In this document: positions 32,516-41,235 of the stretch, piece after piece
Layout of the letters: each line of letters opens with the position of its first letter
Numbering within the stretch: the first letter of the stretch is position 1
Assembly: GCF_003419895.1 (NCBI RefSeq)
Contig: NZ_QPMM01000015.1
Span: forward strand, 49,864-113,863
Direction: 5' to 3'
Origin: Chitinophaga silvatica
GTDB taxonomy: Bacteria; Bacteroidota; Bacteroidia; Chitinophagales; Chitinophagaceae
DNA length: 64,000 nt
Translations under genes and position numbers: made by a program
The notes under the pieces: model-generated
What the model was told of the DNA's origin: nothing
The model's input: the letters and a program-made list of their open reading frames with translations, nothing else
Database searches by the model: none

Positions 32516-33604
32516 ATGAAGTCTATAAACTATATAATAAACATTACACTGGTTACTATTGGTATTGCTGCTTGTAATTCTGTAGCATCAACAGAAAAGA
32601 AAAGAAAGAAAGATGCAGTAAATAATTACAAACTGGCAACAGTGGTACAACGGCCGCTTGGAGGAAGTATACGCCTTCCGGGATCCTTGGCAGCCTATCA
32701 GAAAGTAAGCATTTACCCGAGGATCAATGGATTTGTGCAGCGAATAATGGTAGACAGGGGTTCTAAGGTCAGAAAGGGGGAGGTATTGCTGGTACTGGAA
32801 GCACCGGAAGTTACCCAGCAATATTATGCGGCCCAATCGAAATTCATTCAGGCTGCTGCCATGTTTGCTTCCAGTAAGGATAATTTTGAAAGAACCCTGG
32901 CTACCAGTGAAACACCTGGAACTATTTCTCCGCATGACCTGGCTCTTTCAAAAGCTAAAATGTTGGCAGATAGCGCTTTAATGAATAGCGAGCAGGCCAA
33001 TTTCAAGGCTCAGGAGGTAAACTTGTCATATCTTACCGTTACAGCGCCATTTGATGGGGTAATAACAGAAAGAAACATCCACCCGGGAGCATTGGTAGGA
33101 CCGGATACGAAAGTGGACGATAAACCAATGCTGCTGCTGGAGCAGGAAGATAAGTTGCGCCTGGTTTTACAGGTTCCTGAAATGTATAGCGCGCAGCTGG
33201 CTGATAAATCTACGATATCCTTTGAGGTGAATGCCATCAGGGGCCAGACTTTCCAGGGAGTAATATCGAGGCAGGCCGGAACATTAAATGACAAGTATCG
33301 TTCTGAAGCTGTGGAAATAGATGTACAGAATGCGAACCGCCTACTTAAGGCCGGAATGTATACGGAAGTACTACTTCCTTTAAAAGGGTCGGCACAGGCC
33401 TTATTAGTGCCTTCCAATGCCGTAGTTACTTCCACTGAAAAGAAGTATGTAATTGTGGTCAGAGATCATTATACCAAATGGGTAGATGTAGAGGAGGGGA
33501 ACCATCATGACGATTCTACCGAAGTGTTTGGGCAACTGCATGTAAATGATCAGGTAGTATTATCGGCAACAGATGAGATAAAGGAAGGAGTTAGAGTTCA
33601 GTAG
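32516..33604 (+). CDS. RND periplasmic adaptor lipoprotein (membrane fusion protein)
   Basis: The start is taken as 32516 (MKSINYIINITLVTIGIAAC), 7 nt after the permease stop, because it gives a clean lipobox with Cys20; a longer frame from 32483 would overlap the permease. The 362-aa product has the lipoyl-like halves (VSIYPRINGFVQRIMVDRGS, YLTVTAPFDGVITERNIHPG), an alpha hairpin between them, and beta-barrel and membrane-proximal domains. It bridges the RND permease and the TolC-like channel. Gene order here is outer membrane, permease, adaptor, the reverse of the more usual order. Confidence 0.92.
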   Translation: MKSINYIINITLVTIGIAACNSVASTEKKRKKDAVNNYKLATVVQRPLGGSIRLPGSLAAYQKVSIYPRINGFVQRIMVDRGSKVRKGEVLLVLEAPEVTQQYYAAQSKFIQAAAMFASSKDNFERTLATSETPGTISPHDLALSKAKMLADSALMNSEQANFKAQEVNLSYLTVTAPFDGVITERNIHPGALVGPDTKVDDKPMLLLEQEDKLRLVLQVPEMYSAQLADKSTISFEVNAIRGQTFQGVISRQAGTLNDKYRSEAVEIDVQNANRLLKAGMYTEVLLPLKGSAQALLVPSNAVVTSTEKKYVIVVRDHYTKWVDVEEGNHHDDSTEVFGQLHVNDQVVLSATDEIKEGVRVQ

Positions 33605-33655
33605 TTGTTGGCCTGGGTTCCGGCAGTGTTTTTGATGCAGTTCTCAGAAAGTAGT

Positions 33656-33853
33656 ATGACAAAAAGGAAGTTTTCACAGGAAGAAATTCGCAAACAGGAA
33701 ACTACTAAGCGTAGCAATCAATCTCTCAAGCCAGCAAAGAATGGTGGCAAGGAAACTCGAAATGATGATGGAAATAATGTGCAGGAGGGATATGATGAAC
33801 AGCAGTATACTTCTAAAGAAATCAGAAATGCAAAACGGAGCACCGGCAAATAA
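33656..33853 (+). CDS. Small charged hypothetical protein, 65 aa
   Basis: The ATG at 33656 opens a frame beginning MTKRKFSQEEIRKQETTKRS and ending YTSKEIRNAKRSTGK, without hydrophobic segments. Composition is dominated by Lys, Arg, Glu, Gln and Asn, suggesting a disordered or helical nucleic-acid or stress-related peptide, but no family is recognised. It starts 51 nt after the adaptor gene and its stop is followed after 7 nt by a strong terminator, so it is probably the last gene of the efflux operon. Confidence 0.5.
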   Translation: MTKRKFSQEEIRKQETTKRSNQSLKPAKNGGKETRNDDGNNVQEGYDEQQYTSKEIRNAKRSTGK

Positions 33854-33860
33854 AAAAATT

Positions 33861-33888
33861 GCCGTCCCGAAGATTCGGGACGGCTTTT
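33861..33888 (+). terminator. Intrinsic terminator ending the efflux operon
   Basis: GCCGTCCCG (33861-33869) and CGGGACGGC (33876-33884) form a GC-rich 9-bp stem, extendable to 11, followed by TTTT; an A-run before it would let it act on both strands. Confidence 0.9.
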
Positions 33889-34236
33889 CTGCTAACTGTT
33901 CCGTCTATATTGATTTCTTTATGTTCCGATTAAAAAAAGAGAACAAATAACATCCACCTAGTAATCAATAACGGATTTACCTGTTGTTCAACTAAAAAAA
34001 TCTTTTGTATAGGCAATAATTTTTCCGTCACGTATTACGTGTTAATATTTAGTTTTTAAATGTTAACAGGATTAGATTTTTGGATTGTTGTCTGTCGCTC
34101 TAGACAACATAGTGGATTAGCACTATGTAATGGGTGGCAATCCAGGTTATGATCTGATGATCGTGTCTTTCTTTTAAAGTTTTCTATTTTAAACTTATTA
34201 ACACGAATTAATTTCAAATTGTTCTGAAAAAAAAGC
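33889..34236. other. Gene-free stretch with two tandem hairpins
   Basis: No frame worth reporting lies here. GTTGTCT (34087-34093) and AGACAAC (34102-34108) form one small hairpin, and ACATAGTG (34107-34114) with CACTATGT (34121-34128) forms a second that overlaps the first by two bases. Neither is followed by a clear T-run. They could belong to a small RNA or to the 3' end of the MarC transcript. The remaining sequence is AT-rich and unremarkable. Confidence 0.4.
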
Positions 34237-34881
34237 CTAAAAATTTAAAAGTTCCCTGACTCCAAGCGCAAATAGTTGAACACCAATTACAGCCAGAATT
34301 AGCCCCATCATTTTTGTTATTACCATCATTACATTGGAGCCGATTACTTTTACGATTCTTTGTCCACCAATGAAAAGGAGGTAGGTACCGTAGCAAATTA
34401 TTGCATAAACAGCGATTACAATTCCCATATGTATCAGGTCCTTAGCTGCCGAATAGCTCATGGCTGTCGCAATAGTACCTGGCCCAGCTAACAATGGCAT
34501 TGCCAGTGGGGTCACTGCGACACTGATTCCCTGGTCGGCTTTTATAGGTTGTGTACCTAATTTGGGGTTCTCAGACTTATTCGTATTTCCCTGAACCATT
34601 TCATAGCCGACTACAAACACCAGGATACCGCCGGTTACCCTTAAGGCTGCGAGTGTAATACCGAACACATGGAAGATTAGTTTGCCAGCCACACTAAATA
34701 TGGAGATAATACAAAAGGCTATTAAAACCGATTTGGTGGCAATGTTTCGTTTTCCCTTCAGGTCCATATTGGAAGTTAACTCAAGGAAAACAGGGATAGC
34801 CGAAATGGGGTTTACAATAGCCAACAAACCCATAAAAACAGTGGTGGCAAATGCAAAATAGTTATCGAATAAAGCCTTCAT
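34237..34881 (-). CDS. MarC-family membrane protein
   Basis: The 214-aa protein has six hydrophobic segments. MarC (UPF0056) features include FMGLLAIVNPISAIPVFLELT at 17-37, LRVTGGILVFVVGYEMVQG at 80-98 and AVTPLAMPLLAGPGTIATAM at 119-138. The family was once linked to multiple antibiotic resistance but this was not upheld; its transport role is unknown. It is the last gene of a probable three-gene minus-strand operon, 33 nt after the TRIC gene. Confidence 0.93.
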   Translation of the reverse strand: MKALFDNYFAFATTVFMGLLAIVNPISAIPVFLELTSNMDLKGKRNIATKSVLIAFCIISIFSVAGKLIFHVFGITLAALRVTGGILVFVVGYEMVQGNTNKSENPKLGTQPIKADQGISVAVTPLAMPLLAGPGTIATAMSYSAAKDLIHMGIVIAVYAIICYGTYLLFIGGQRIVKVIGSNVMMVITKMMGLILAVIGVQLFALGVRELLNF

Positions 34882-34914
34882 ATTACCAATTTAATTAAAA
34901 AACTGATATAAACG

Positions 34915-35529
34915 CTATCCTCTTAATCTCGGGAATTGCCAGTTGTAGTGCAGACTTACCAACCTGATTGCCACTATAACGGCAATGGATATACTTTGAA
35001 CAACATCTGAGGATATTCCGGTATAATGCCCTGCCAGTACGTATATTGTACCTCCTGCAATGGAGGCAGCCGCATAAATTTCACGGGTAAAGAGTATGGG
35101 TTGTTCTCCGCAAATCACATCCCGTAACAATCCTCCAAATGCACCGGTAATTACTCCTAAAGCAATACAAATAGGAATAGGAAGTCCTACAGCTACACCT
35201 TTGTTAATTCCTGTTATAGTAAATAAGGCTAACCCTATTGCATCAAATATATTCAGGAGCCGCGTCAGCTTTTTCACATACGAAAAGAATAGTGCAGCAA
35301 TTATTGCTGCTGCTATAATTGCTGTATTACTAAGCTCATTGGTCATCCAGGCTACTGGTGTTGCGCCAATCAGAAGATCTCTGATAGTACCACCACCAAT
35401 AGCTGTGATGAACGACAATGATAATAATCCAATAATATCGTATGATTTGTTGATCGCCGCTGTTGCGCCAGAAACAGCAAATGCAAATGTGCCAATTAAC
35501 TCCAGTGTCTGAACAAAGGTGAGTTGCAT
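34915..35529 (-). CDS. TRIC / UPF0126-family cation channel (YicG-like)
   Basis: The 204-aa membrane protein consists of two similar three-helix repeats plus one helix. The repeat signature occurs twice: ITAIGGGTIRDLLIGATPVAWM at 41-62 and ITGAFGGLLRDVICGEQPILF at 127-147. Prokaryotic TRIC proteins form trimeric monovalent-cation channels. It lies between a small acidic protein gene (54 nt upstream) and marC (33 nt downstream) and is probably co-transcribed with them. Confidence 0.93.
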   Translation of the reverse strand: MQLTFVQTLELIGTFAFAVSGATAAINKSYDIIGLLSLSFITAIGGGTIRDLLIGATPVAWMTNELSNTAIIAAAIIAALFFSYVKKLTRLLNIFDAIGLALFTITGINKGVAVGLPIPICIALGVITGAFGGLLRDVICGEQPILFTREIYAAASIAGGTIYVLAGHYTGISSDVVQSISIAVIVAIRLVSLHYNWQFPRLRG

Positions 35530-35583
35530 CCTCCTTACTTATTTTTGACTAAGGTAAGGATACTTTATATTACAGTGAGCTAT

Positions 35584-35841
35584 TTAATAATCGTATGCCG
35601 ATTCGCCACGTAAGGTGCGCTCTATCTGGTTCTGTAAATCATGGCTAAATCCTTCTACTTCAATTTTTGGATGGTGATCCAGGTAAATATAAAATCGACC
35701 TGCTTCCTGCATCACACGATCATAAATGTCTTCCAATAAGGCACATAGTAATATACGAGTGGTTTCCGCTATCTGGGCTAATGAGCTGTCGTCGAATTGT
35801 TTGTACTCGCGGTTCTTATAAGATAAGGTAATCTGTATCAT
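35584..35841 (-). CDS. Small hypothetical protein, 85 aa
   Basis: The frame reads MIQITLSYKNREYKQFDD at the start, then a helical segment (SLAQIAETTRILLCALLEDIYDRVM), a strand pair (FYIYLDHHPKIEVEGF) and a short helical end. No signal peptide or membrane helix and no known motif is seen. The fold looks like a small alpha/beta domain. It precedes the TRIC gene by 54 nt in the same direction, so it may be in one operon with it. Function unknown. Confidence 0.55.
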   Translation of the reverse strand: MIQITLSYKNREYKQFDDSSLAQIAETTRILLCALLEDIYDRVMQEAGRFYIYLDHHPKIEVEGFSHDLQNQIERTLRGESAYDY

Positions 35842-36049
35842 AAAAAATGGTTTTCCTTAGGACTCTAATGTGTAACCAATTGGTTATCACCTTTTAAATT
35901 GGTATTTCAAGCATAAAAATAGAAAAAAAGAATTTGTTTTATTCAAACTAAAGGGTGATTTTATTCGTTGATAAAAAAAATATTACAGGCACTTTAACAG
36001 TACCAAAATAGAATTGTTCATTTTTTTCTTTAATAATTTGGCTACCATT

Positions 36050-36062
36050 GCAAATTATTTGC
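36050..36062. promoter_or_regulatory. Palindrome upstream of the dipeptidyl-peptidase gene
   Basis: GCAAAT-T-ATTTGC is a perfect 13-bp palindrome just after TACCATTG (36043-36050), a one-mismatch -7 box, and 6 nt before the ATG at 36069. It may be an operator or a small stem at the start of the mRNA. Confidence 0.3.
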
Positions 36063-36068
36063 AATCTC

Positions 36069-38234
36069 ATGATAAAGAAACTTACCCTATTAATAGTATG
36101 CCTGATCTGGCATTGTTATCTACTCCAGGCACAACCCGGAAAAAGCACCCAATGGAGTGCTAACGGACAAGGATATTATAAGGCAGATAAATCGGGTATA
36201 GTGCTCGTTCCCTTTGATGGTAAAGGATCTCAGGTCAAAGTGCCTGCCAGCACCTATCATGATATGCCCCTGAAAGATTTTAGCTTTTCCGCTGATGAAA
36301 AAAGGGTTTTATTGTATACCAATTCCAAAAAAGTATGGCGTTATGAAACACGTGGCGACTACTGGATTTTGGATCTTTCTACCGGGAAATTGCAACAATT
36401 GGGCAGTGATAAACCAGTTTCCTCTTTAATGTTTGCAAAAATTTCTCCCGACGGCACCAAAGCCGCTTTTGTTAGTGAACATAACATTTTTGTGCAAGAC
36501 CTCTCAACCGGGGTAACCACACCTCTTACAACTGATGGCACCAGAAGAATGATTAATGGAACTTTTGATTGGGCTTATGAAGAAGAATTTGGATGCCGGG
36601 ATGGATTCCGCTGGAGCCCCGACAGCAAAAGTATCGCCTACTGGCAAATTGATGCTACCAAAATTCGCGATTTCCTCTTAATCAATAATACAGATTCAAT
36701 CTACTCATTTACTATCCCTATCGAATATCCAAAAGCCGGGCAAAGCCCTTCTGCTTGTCGTATAGGCGTTGTAGATATTAATAGTGCTAAAACAACCTGG
36801 ATGCAGGTGCCAGGGGATCAGCAACAACACTATATACCACGCATGGAATGGGTTCCATCAACAAATACCCTCATCATCCAACAACTAAACAGAAAACAAA
36901 ATGAGAGCAAAATAATGTTGTGTGATGCCGCAACTGGCAATACCAGACCATTATACCAGGAAAGTGATAAAGCATGGATTGATGTGAAATCGAGATGGGA
37001 TGATGATAACATTGCCGGCTGGGATTTTATCAATCATGGTAAATCCTTTATCTGGGTTAGTGAACAAGACGGATGGCGCCATTTATACAATGTAAATATT
37101 GCCGATGGAAAGGCATCCATCATAACCTCCGGAAACTATGATGTAATTAATATCAGAAAAATTGATGAAGCCAATAAATGTATCTATTATCTGGCCTCTC
37201 CTGAAAATTCTACTCAACAATATTTGTATAAAATTGCATTGGCCGGAGGCAAAACTGTCAGGCTTACACCAGCATCCGAACCAGGTACCCACGACTATAA
37301 AATTTCTCCAAATAGCTCCTGGGCTATCCACGATTTTAGTAATGCCAATACTTATCCGGTTTCAGAAATCATACAACTTCCATCTCATAAAAGCACAGGA
37401 AACCAGGTAGCAACTGCTTTGGCAAACAATGACAACAATGCCAATAAACCAAAGTTTTTCAGTGTTACAACTGTCGATGGGGTAAAAATGGATGGTTGGA
37501 TGAGTTTACCTGCCAACTTCTCTCCAAATAAGAAATATCCTGTTGTATTTTACGTATACGGCGAACCTGCAGGGGCTACCTCACTAGATGCAATCGGAGC
37601 CGGTAGAAACTTCCTGTATGATGGAGATATGGCTTCCGATGGGTATATCTATATTTCAATGGATAACAGAGGTACTCCTTTACCTAAAGGCAGGGAATGG
37701 AGAAAATCGATCTATCAGAAAGTCGGACTAATCAATGCCCGTGATCAGGCAATGGCTACCAAAGCATTGCTGGAGCAATATCCATATATGGATCCGGAAC
37801 GTATTGCTGTTTGGGGATGGAGTGGTGGTGGCTCTATGACGCTTAACCTGTTATTCCAATATCCGGATATTTATAAAACAGGTATCGCAATTGCCGCTGT
37901 AGGAAATCAACTGACCTACGACAATATTTATCAGGAACGCTATATGGGATTGCCTGAAGAAAATCGTGAAGATTTTATTAAAGGATCGCCAATTACCTAT
38001 GCAAAGAACCTTAACGGAAATTTGCTCTATATCCATGGAACAGGAGATGATAATGTTCATTACCAGAATGCAGAAATGTTGCTGAACGAGTTAATCAGGT
38101 ACAATAAACAATTCCAGTTTATGGCTTACCCTAACCGTACCCACAGCATCAGCGAAGGCCAGGGTACTTTTGAGCATTTATCAACTTTATATACTAATTA
38201 TTTAAAGAGTCATTGTGAACCGGGAGGGAAGTAA
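36069..38234 (+). CDS. S9B prolyl/dipeptidyl peptidase (DPP-IV-like)
   Basis: The start is taken at 36069 because MIKKLTLLIVCLIWHCYLLQAQ is a signal peptide; a frame from 36048 adds seven residues. The 721-aa protein has an N-terminal eight-bladed propeller (DPPIV_N; with FDWAYEEEFGCRDGFRWSPD, which holds the Glu pair binding the substrate N-terminus) and a C-terminal alpha/beta hydrolase with nucleophile GWSGGG (Ser585), Asp660/661 in GTGDDNVH and His692 in NRTHS. It removes X-Pro dipeptides from peptides in the periplasm. It is transcribed alone. Confidence 0.93.
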   Translation: MIKKLTLLIVCLIWHCYLLQAQPGKSTQWSANGQGYYKADKSGIVLVPFDGKGSQVKVPASTYHDMPLKDFSFSADEKRVLLYTNSKKVWRYETRGDYWILDLSTGKLQQLGSDKPVSSLMFAKISPDGTKAAFVSEHNIFVQDLSTGVTTPLTTDGTRRMINGTFDWAYEEEFGCRDGFRWSPDSKSIAYWQIDATKIRDFLLINNTDSIYSFTIPIEYPKAGQSPSACRIGVVDINSAKTTWMQVPGDQQQHYIPRMEWVPSTNTLIIQQLNRKQNESKIMLCDAATGNTRPLYQESDKAWIDVKSRWDDDNIAGWDFINHGKSFIWVSEQDGWRHLYNVNIADGKASIITSGNYDVINIRKIDEANKCIYYLASPENSTQQYLYKIALAGGKTVRLTPASEPGTHDYKISPNSSWAIHDFSNANTYPVSEIIQLPSHKSTGNQVATALANNDNNANKPKFFSVTTVDGVKMDGWMSLPANFSPNKKYPVVFYVYGEPAGATSLDAIGAGRNFLYDGDMASDGYIYISMDNRGTPLPKGREWRKSIYQKVGLINARDQAMATKALLEQYPYMDPERIAVWGWSGGGSMTLNLLFQYPDIYKTGIAIAAVGNQLTYDNIYQERYMGLPEENREDFIKGSPITYAKNLNGNLLYIHGTGDDNVHYQNAEMLLNELIRYNKQFQFMAYPNRTHSISEGQGTFEHLSTLYTNYLKSHCEPGGK

Positions 38235-38263
38235 TAGTTATTGTTGTACTTTCGCATTCCAAA

Positions 38264-38668
38264 ATGAATATTAAGATGTCTAGAACGGCTATAATTGGAA
38301 TACTGGCAGCAGTCCTGGTAATAGTATGCGCTTTTTTGCCCTGGTCTACGATTGAGACCCGACAATTGGTTTTTACCGGATTAAACGGAAAAGGCTCCAA
38401 TTACGGAGAACCCGGTAAAATGAACATATTCCTATCAGTTGCAGCTATATGCCTGTTTCTTCTTAGAAATCGCTGGTTGGCAATTGCTAACCTGTTCATT
38501 TCAGGATTTCTGGCTGCATGGACGTTTAGAAATTTATTACTCTATTCCCGTTGCGAAATAGGTCAGTGTCCAACTGCCGGAATTGCGTTGTATGTTTCAT
38601 TTATAGCAGCATTGGTTGTATTTGGTTGTGTGCTGTTTACAAAAATGCCGTCAACTCCTAAACGCTAA
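38264..38668 (+). CDS. Small membrane protein, 134 aa
   Basis: Four hydrophobic helices (near 8-26, 53-68, 70-86 and 108-127) are separated by short loops; the first loop ends GLNGKGSNYGEPGK and a later one has CEIGQCPTAG. No family is recognised. TACTTTCG at 38247-38254, 9 nt upstream, is close to the -7 consensus, so the start may instead be the second ATG at 38276. A strong bidirectional terminator follows. Function unknown. Confidence 0.65.
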   Translation: MNIKMSRTAIIGILAAVLVIVCAFLPWSTIETRQLVFTGLNGKGSNYGEPGKMNIFLSVAAICLFLLRNRWLAIANLFISGFLAAWTFRNLLLYSRCEIGQCPTAGIALYVSFIAALVVFGCVLFTKMPSTPKR

Positions 38669-38688
38669 AACTTTATTCAGATAAAATC

Positions 38689-38721
38689 AAAAGGTGCCTC
38701 TGCAATGTAGAGGCACCTTTT
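38689..38721. terminator. Bidirectional intrinsic terminator
   Basis: AAAAGGTGCCTCT and AGAGGCACCTTTT form a perfect 13-bp stem with a 7-nt loop. It serves the convergent small membrane gene (+) and the VIT-like gene (-). Confidence 0.92.
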
Positions 38722-38780
38722 GATTTTACGGAGTTTTATTTTGTCTTCTGCCCCCTGTTGGATAGAGGGGTCGGGAGAAG

Positions 38781-39425
38781 TTATAAAATCGTTTTATGAA
38801 GGATCCAAACACAGATCAGAATACCTGCACCCATCAACCAATAGCGAAGCAGAATTGGTAAGGGGCGTTGGGCAGTTACCTTAGCTTTGATAAAACTAAA
38901 GATCGTTAGTCCAAGGAACACCAATAAGGTACTGGTTTGAGAAGCTGCATTAAAGTTTTCATTTGAGAGATAAGGGCCAAACGATAATGCTCCGCCAATC
39001 AGGTAGAAGAAGCTGGTAAGGATAGCGCTTTTAATGGCCTGGGCTTTACTAAAATGAGCTTCATGTACCTGTTCTTTCTCCAGAATCATATCCCAGTTTT
39101 CAGCATCCTTTTTCATTTCAGATTCGATTTGTGAAATCGTTTGCTGATTTATATCGAGGTGTTGCAGTTTTTTTCTTTCCTGATCGGATAGTAAAGCACT
39201 ATCATGCTGCGAATCCCCTTTATTAGCCTGATAGGCGCTGAATAAAACGAGGATGGCACCTATTCCCCAAATACCTAAATGAATATTATAAAAGGTTTGT
39301 ACATCGAGGGGAAACAACTGAATTACCTGGGTGGCAAAGAATAATAAAAAAAGTCCGTCTGGAAACCCGATCAGCAGATCAGTTTTCCAGCCGGAACTAC
39401 GAATAGCTTTATGTGATGCTGTCAT
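38781..39425 (-). CDS. VIT1/CCC1-like membrane protein
   Basis: The start is set at the ATG at 39425, 15 nt after the rocD stop, giving 214 aa; the longer frame uses TTG. There are five hydrophobic helices: GFPDGLFLLFFATQVIQLF near 18-36, another near 50-66, then after an acidic cytoplasmic loop (QIESEMKKDAENWDMILEKE) three more, including SAILTSFFYLIGGALSFGPYL. This split of two plus three helices around an acidic loop is the VIT1/CCC1 vacuolar iron/manganese transporter layout. Metal transport is the likely role, by family. It is probably co-transcribed with rocD. Confidence 0.7.
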   Translation of the reverse strand: MTASHKAIRSSGWKTDLLIGFPDGLFLLFFATQVIQLFPLDVQTFYNIHLGIWGIGAILVLFSAYQANKGDSQHDSALLSDQERKKLQHLDINQQTISQIESEMKKDAENWDMILEKEQVHEAHFSKAQAIKSAILTSFFYLIGGALSFGPYLSNENFNAASQTSTLLVFLGLTIFSFIKAKVTAQRPLPILLRYWLMGAGILICVWILHKTIL

Positions 39426-39440
39426 ACAAAGATTAAACAA

Positions 39441-40679
39441 CTAGCTGAAAGCCTGTTCAAGGCTCTTTTTTATGATCTGTACACAATCATTGATTTGTGC
39501 AGCAGTAATATTAAGGGGTGGGGCAAAGCGGATTTTATCTCCATGCGTTGGTTTTGCCAGCAGGCCATTTTCCTTCAGGGTGAGGCAAAGGTCCCAGGCC
39601 GCTTCGGGATCAGAATGTTTGATAACGATGGCGTTTAACAGTCCTTTTCCGCGCACGATAGAGATAAACGGAGATTGTAGTTGCGAGATACCATCTCTTA
39701 ACAACTGCCCCATTGCTTCTGCGTTTTCGGCCATTTTTTCGTCTTTCAGTACTTCCAGGGAAGCAATAGCTACTTTACAGGCCAGAGGATTTCCTCCGTA
39801 GGTAGAACCGTGTTCACCGGGTTTTATGGTGAGCATGATTTCATCATCAGCAAGAACTGCACTGATGGGCAAGGTACCACCGCTGAGCGCTTTACCGAGG
39901 ATCAGAATATCAGGTCTTACATTTTCATGGTCACAGGCAAGCATTTTACCGGTTCTTGCCAATCCGGTCTGAATTTCATCAGCAATAAATAGTACGTTGG
40001 CATCGCGGCAATACTGTGCTGCTTTGGCCAGATAACCTTCATCAGGAACAACAACACCAGCTTCTCCCTGAATTGGTTCAACGAGGAAGCCTGCCACATT
40101 TTTATCTTGCAACGCCTGTTCGAGGGCCGTCAGATTATTGTAGGGAATGATTTCGTATCCTTCCATGTAAGGTCCGAAATTCTGGCGGGCAACGGGGTCT
40201 GTACTAAATGAAATTACATTTAAAGTTCGCCCGTGGAAGTTATTGGAGCAAACGATGATCTTAGCTTTGTTTTCCGGAATCCCTTTTACAAGATATGCCC
40301 AGTGGCGACAAAGTTTTAACGCTGTTTCCACGGCTTCAACGCCGGTATTCATCGGTAATACTTTATCGTACCCAAAATAATGGGTGATATAGTGGGCATA
40401 TTCGCCCAATAAATTATTATAGAATGCTCTGGAAGTAAGAGTAAGTTTTTGCGCCTGTTCTACAAGGGTAGCTATGATGCGCGGGTGGCAATGCCCCTGG
40501 TTAACTGCCGAATATCCGGATAAAAAGTCGTAATACCTTTTGCCGTCAACATCCCACAAAAAAACGCCTTCGCCTTTCTCTAAAACTACTGGTAAGGGAT
40601 GGTAGTTGTGTGCCCCGAATTGTTCTTCCAGCTCAAGATAATGCCGTGATTTCTCGCTTATTGTAATTGAAGGTATCAT
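39441..40679 (-). CDS. rocD: Ornithine aminotransferase
   Basis: The 412-aa class III PLP aminotransferase has FLWDVDGKRYYDFLSGYSAVNQGH, VLPMNTGVEAVETALKL (PLP phosphate site), NNFHGRTLNVISFSTDP, EPIQGEAGVVVPDEGY, LFIADEIQTGLARTGK (Asp contacts PLP), LGKALSGGTLPISAVL (Schiff-base Lys) and GEHGSTYGGNPLACKVA. The YSAVNQGH region and length fit ornithine-oxo-acid transaminase, which converts ornithine and 2-oxoglutarate to glutamate semialdehyde and glutamate, linking arginine and proline metabolism. It is followed by the VIT-like gene. Confidence 0.95.
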   Translation of the reverse strand: MIPSITISEKSRHYLELEEQFGAHNYHPLPVVLEKGEGVFLWDVDGKRYYDFLSGYSAVNQGHCHPRIIATLVEQAQKLTLTSRAFYNNLLGEYAHYITHYFGYDKVLPMNTGVEAVETALKLCRHWAYLVKGIPENKAKIIVCSNNFHGRTLNVISFSTDPVARQNFGPYMEGYEIIPYNNLTALEQALQDKNVAGFLVEPIQGEAGVVVPDEGYLAKAAQYCRDANVLFIADEIQTGLARTGKMLACDHENVRPDILILGKALSGGTLPISAVLADDEIMLTIKPGEHGSTYGGNPLACKVAIASLEVLKDEKMAENAEAMGQLLRDGISQLQSPFISIVRGKGLLNAIVIKHSDPEAAWDLCLTLKENGLLAKPTHGDKIRFAPPLNITAAQINDCVQIIKKSLEQAFS

Positions 40680-40754
40680 ACCTCAAAAATACAAATTTAG
40701 CAACAGATGGATATAGGAAATTTAAGATTTGCCTATTATCCATCTGTTAATAAT

Positions 40755-41012
40755 TTATCCTTTCAATCTTTTAACGAGATCTATATATTCCTGCATGGCA
40801 GTTTCTTTGGATTTCCCTTTCAGTGCTTCCCATGCCTCATATTTTGCCTTTGCAACAAAATCGAACGGATTCGAAGGTGGATCTGTATCTACATCGCCTG
40901 TGCTGCCTTGTTTATAGAGCGAATAAAGTTGCAGTAATATTTCGTTGGAAGGCTTTTCGGAAAGTGTTTTACTGTCTGCTACTGCCTGTTCAAATTCTTT
41001 AACAAGTTCCAT
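40755..41012 (-). CDS. Acyl-CoA-binding protein
   Basis: The 85-aa product covers the whole four-helix ACBP fold: LVKEFEQAVADSKTLSEKPSN, LLQLYSLYKQGSTGDVDTDPP, then FDFVAKAKYEAWEALKGKSKETAMQEYIDLVKRL. The conserved YSLYKQ, the Gly-Asp of the loop and AKYEAW residues that contact the CoA ester are present. It would buffer long-chain acyl-CoA in the cytoplasm. ACBPs are mainly eukaryotic and only sporadic in bacteria, so its presence is notable. It is a single gene, divergent from lepA, with a 223-nt spacer. Confidence 0.93.
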   Translation of the reverse strand: MELVKEFEQAVADSKTLSEKPSNEILLQLYSLYKQGSTGDVDTDPPSNPFDFVAKAKYEAWEALKGKSKETAMQEYIDLVKRLKG

Positions 41013-41170
41013 GGGTTCAGATTTTATCGTTTTATTAGGAATCGGTATCCCTATAAAGTTGAGGATTATCTATTAATATATCAAAAAAAGCTTCTTTCAT
41101 CGCTTCATCTCCCTAAAAATCAAACTTTAAAACATATTCAACAAACGCTTTAACTATGAACTAATTTCAA

Positions 41171-41178
41171 TACCTTTG
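41171..41178 (+). promoter_or_regulatory. -7 box of lepA
   Basis: TACCTTTG matches the Bacteroidota -7 consensus exactly. The expected start near 41185 gives a leader of about 50 nt before the ATG at 41236. No clear -33 TTG is seen. Confidence 0.5.
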
Positions 41179-41235
41179 CGGGCTGAATGGAGCATAACGG
41201 AATGCCTATGCCCCTAAGGATCAGTAAAACATCAT

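Noticed and set aside
35096..35512. 138-aa frame antisense to the TRIC gene
   Set aside because: The sense strand is a clear TRIC protein with both repeats; the antisense frame has no family features.
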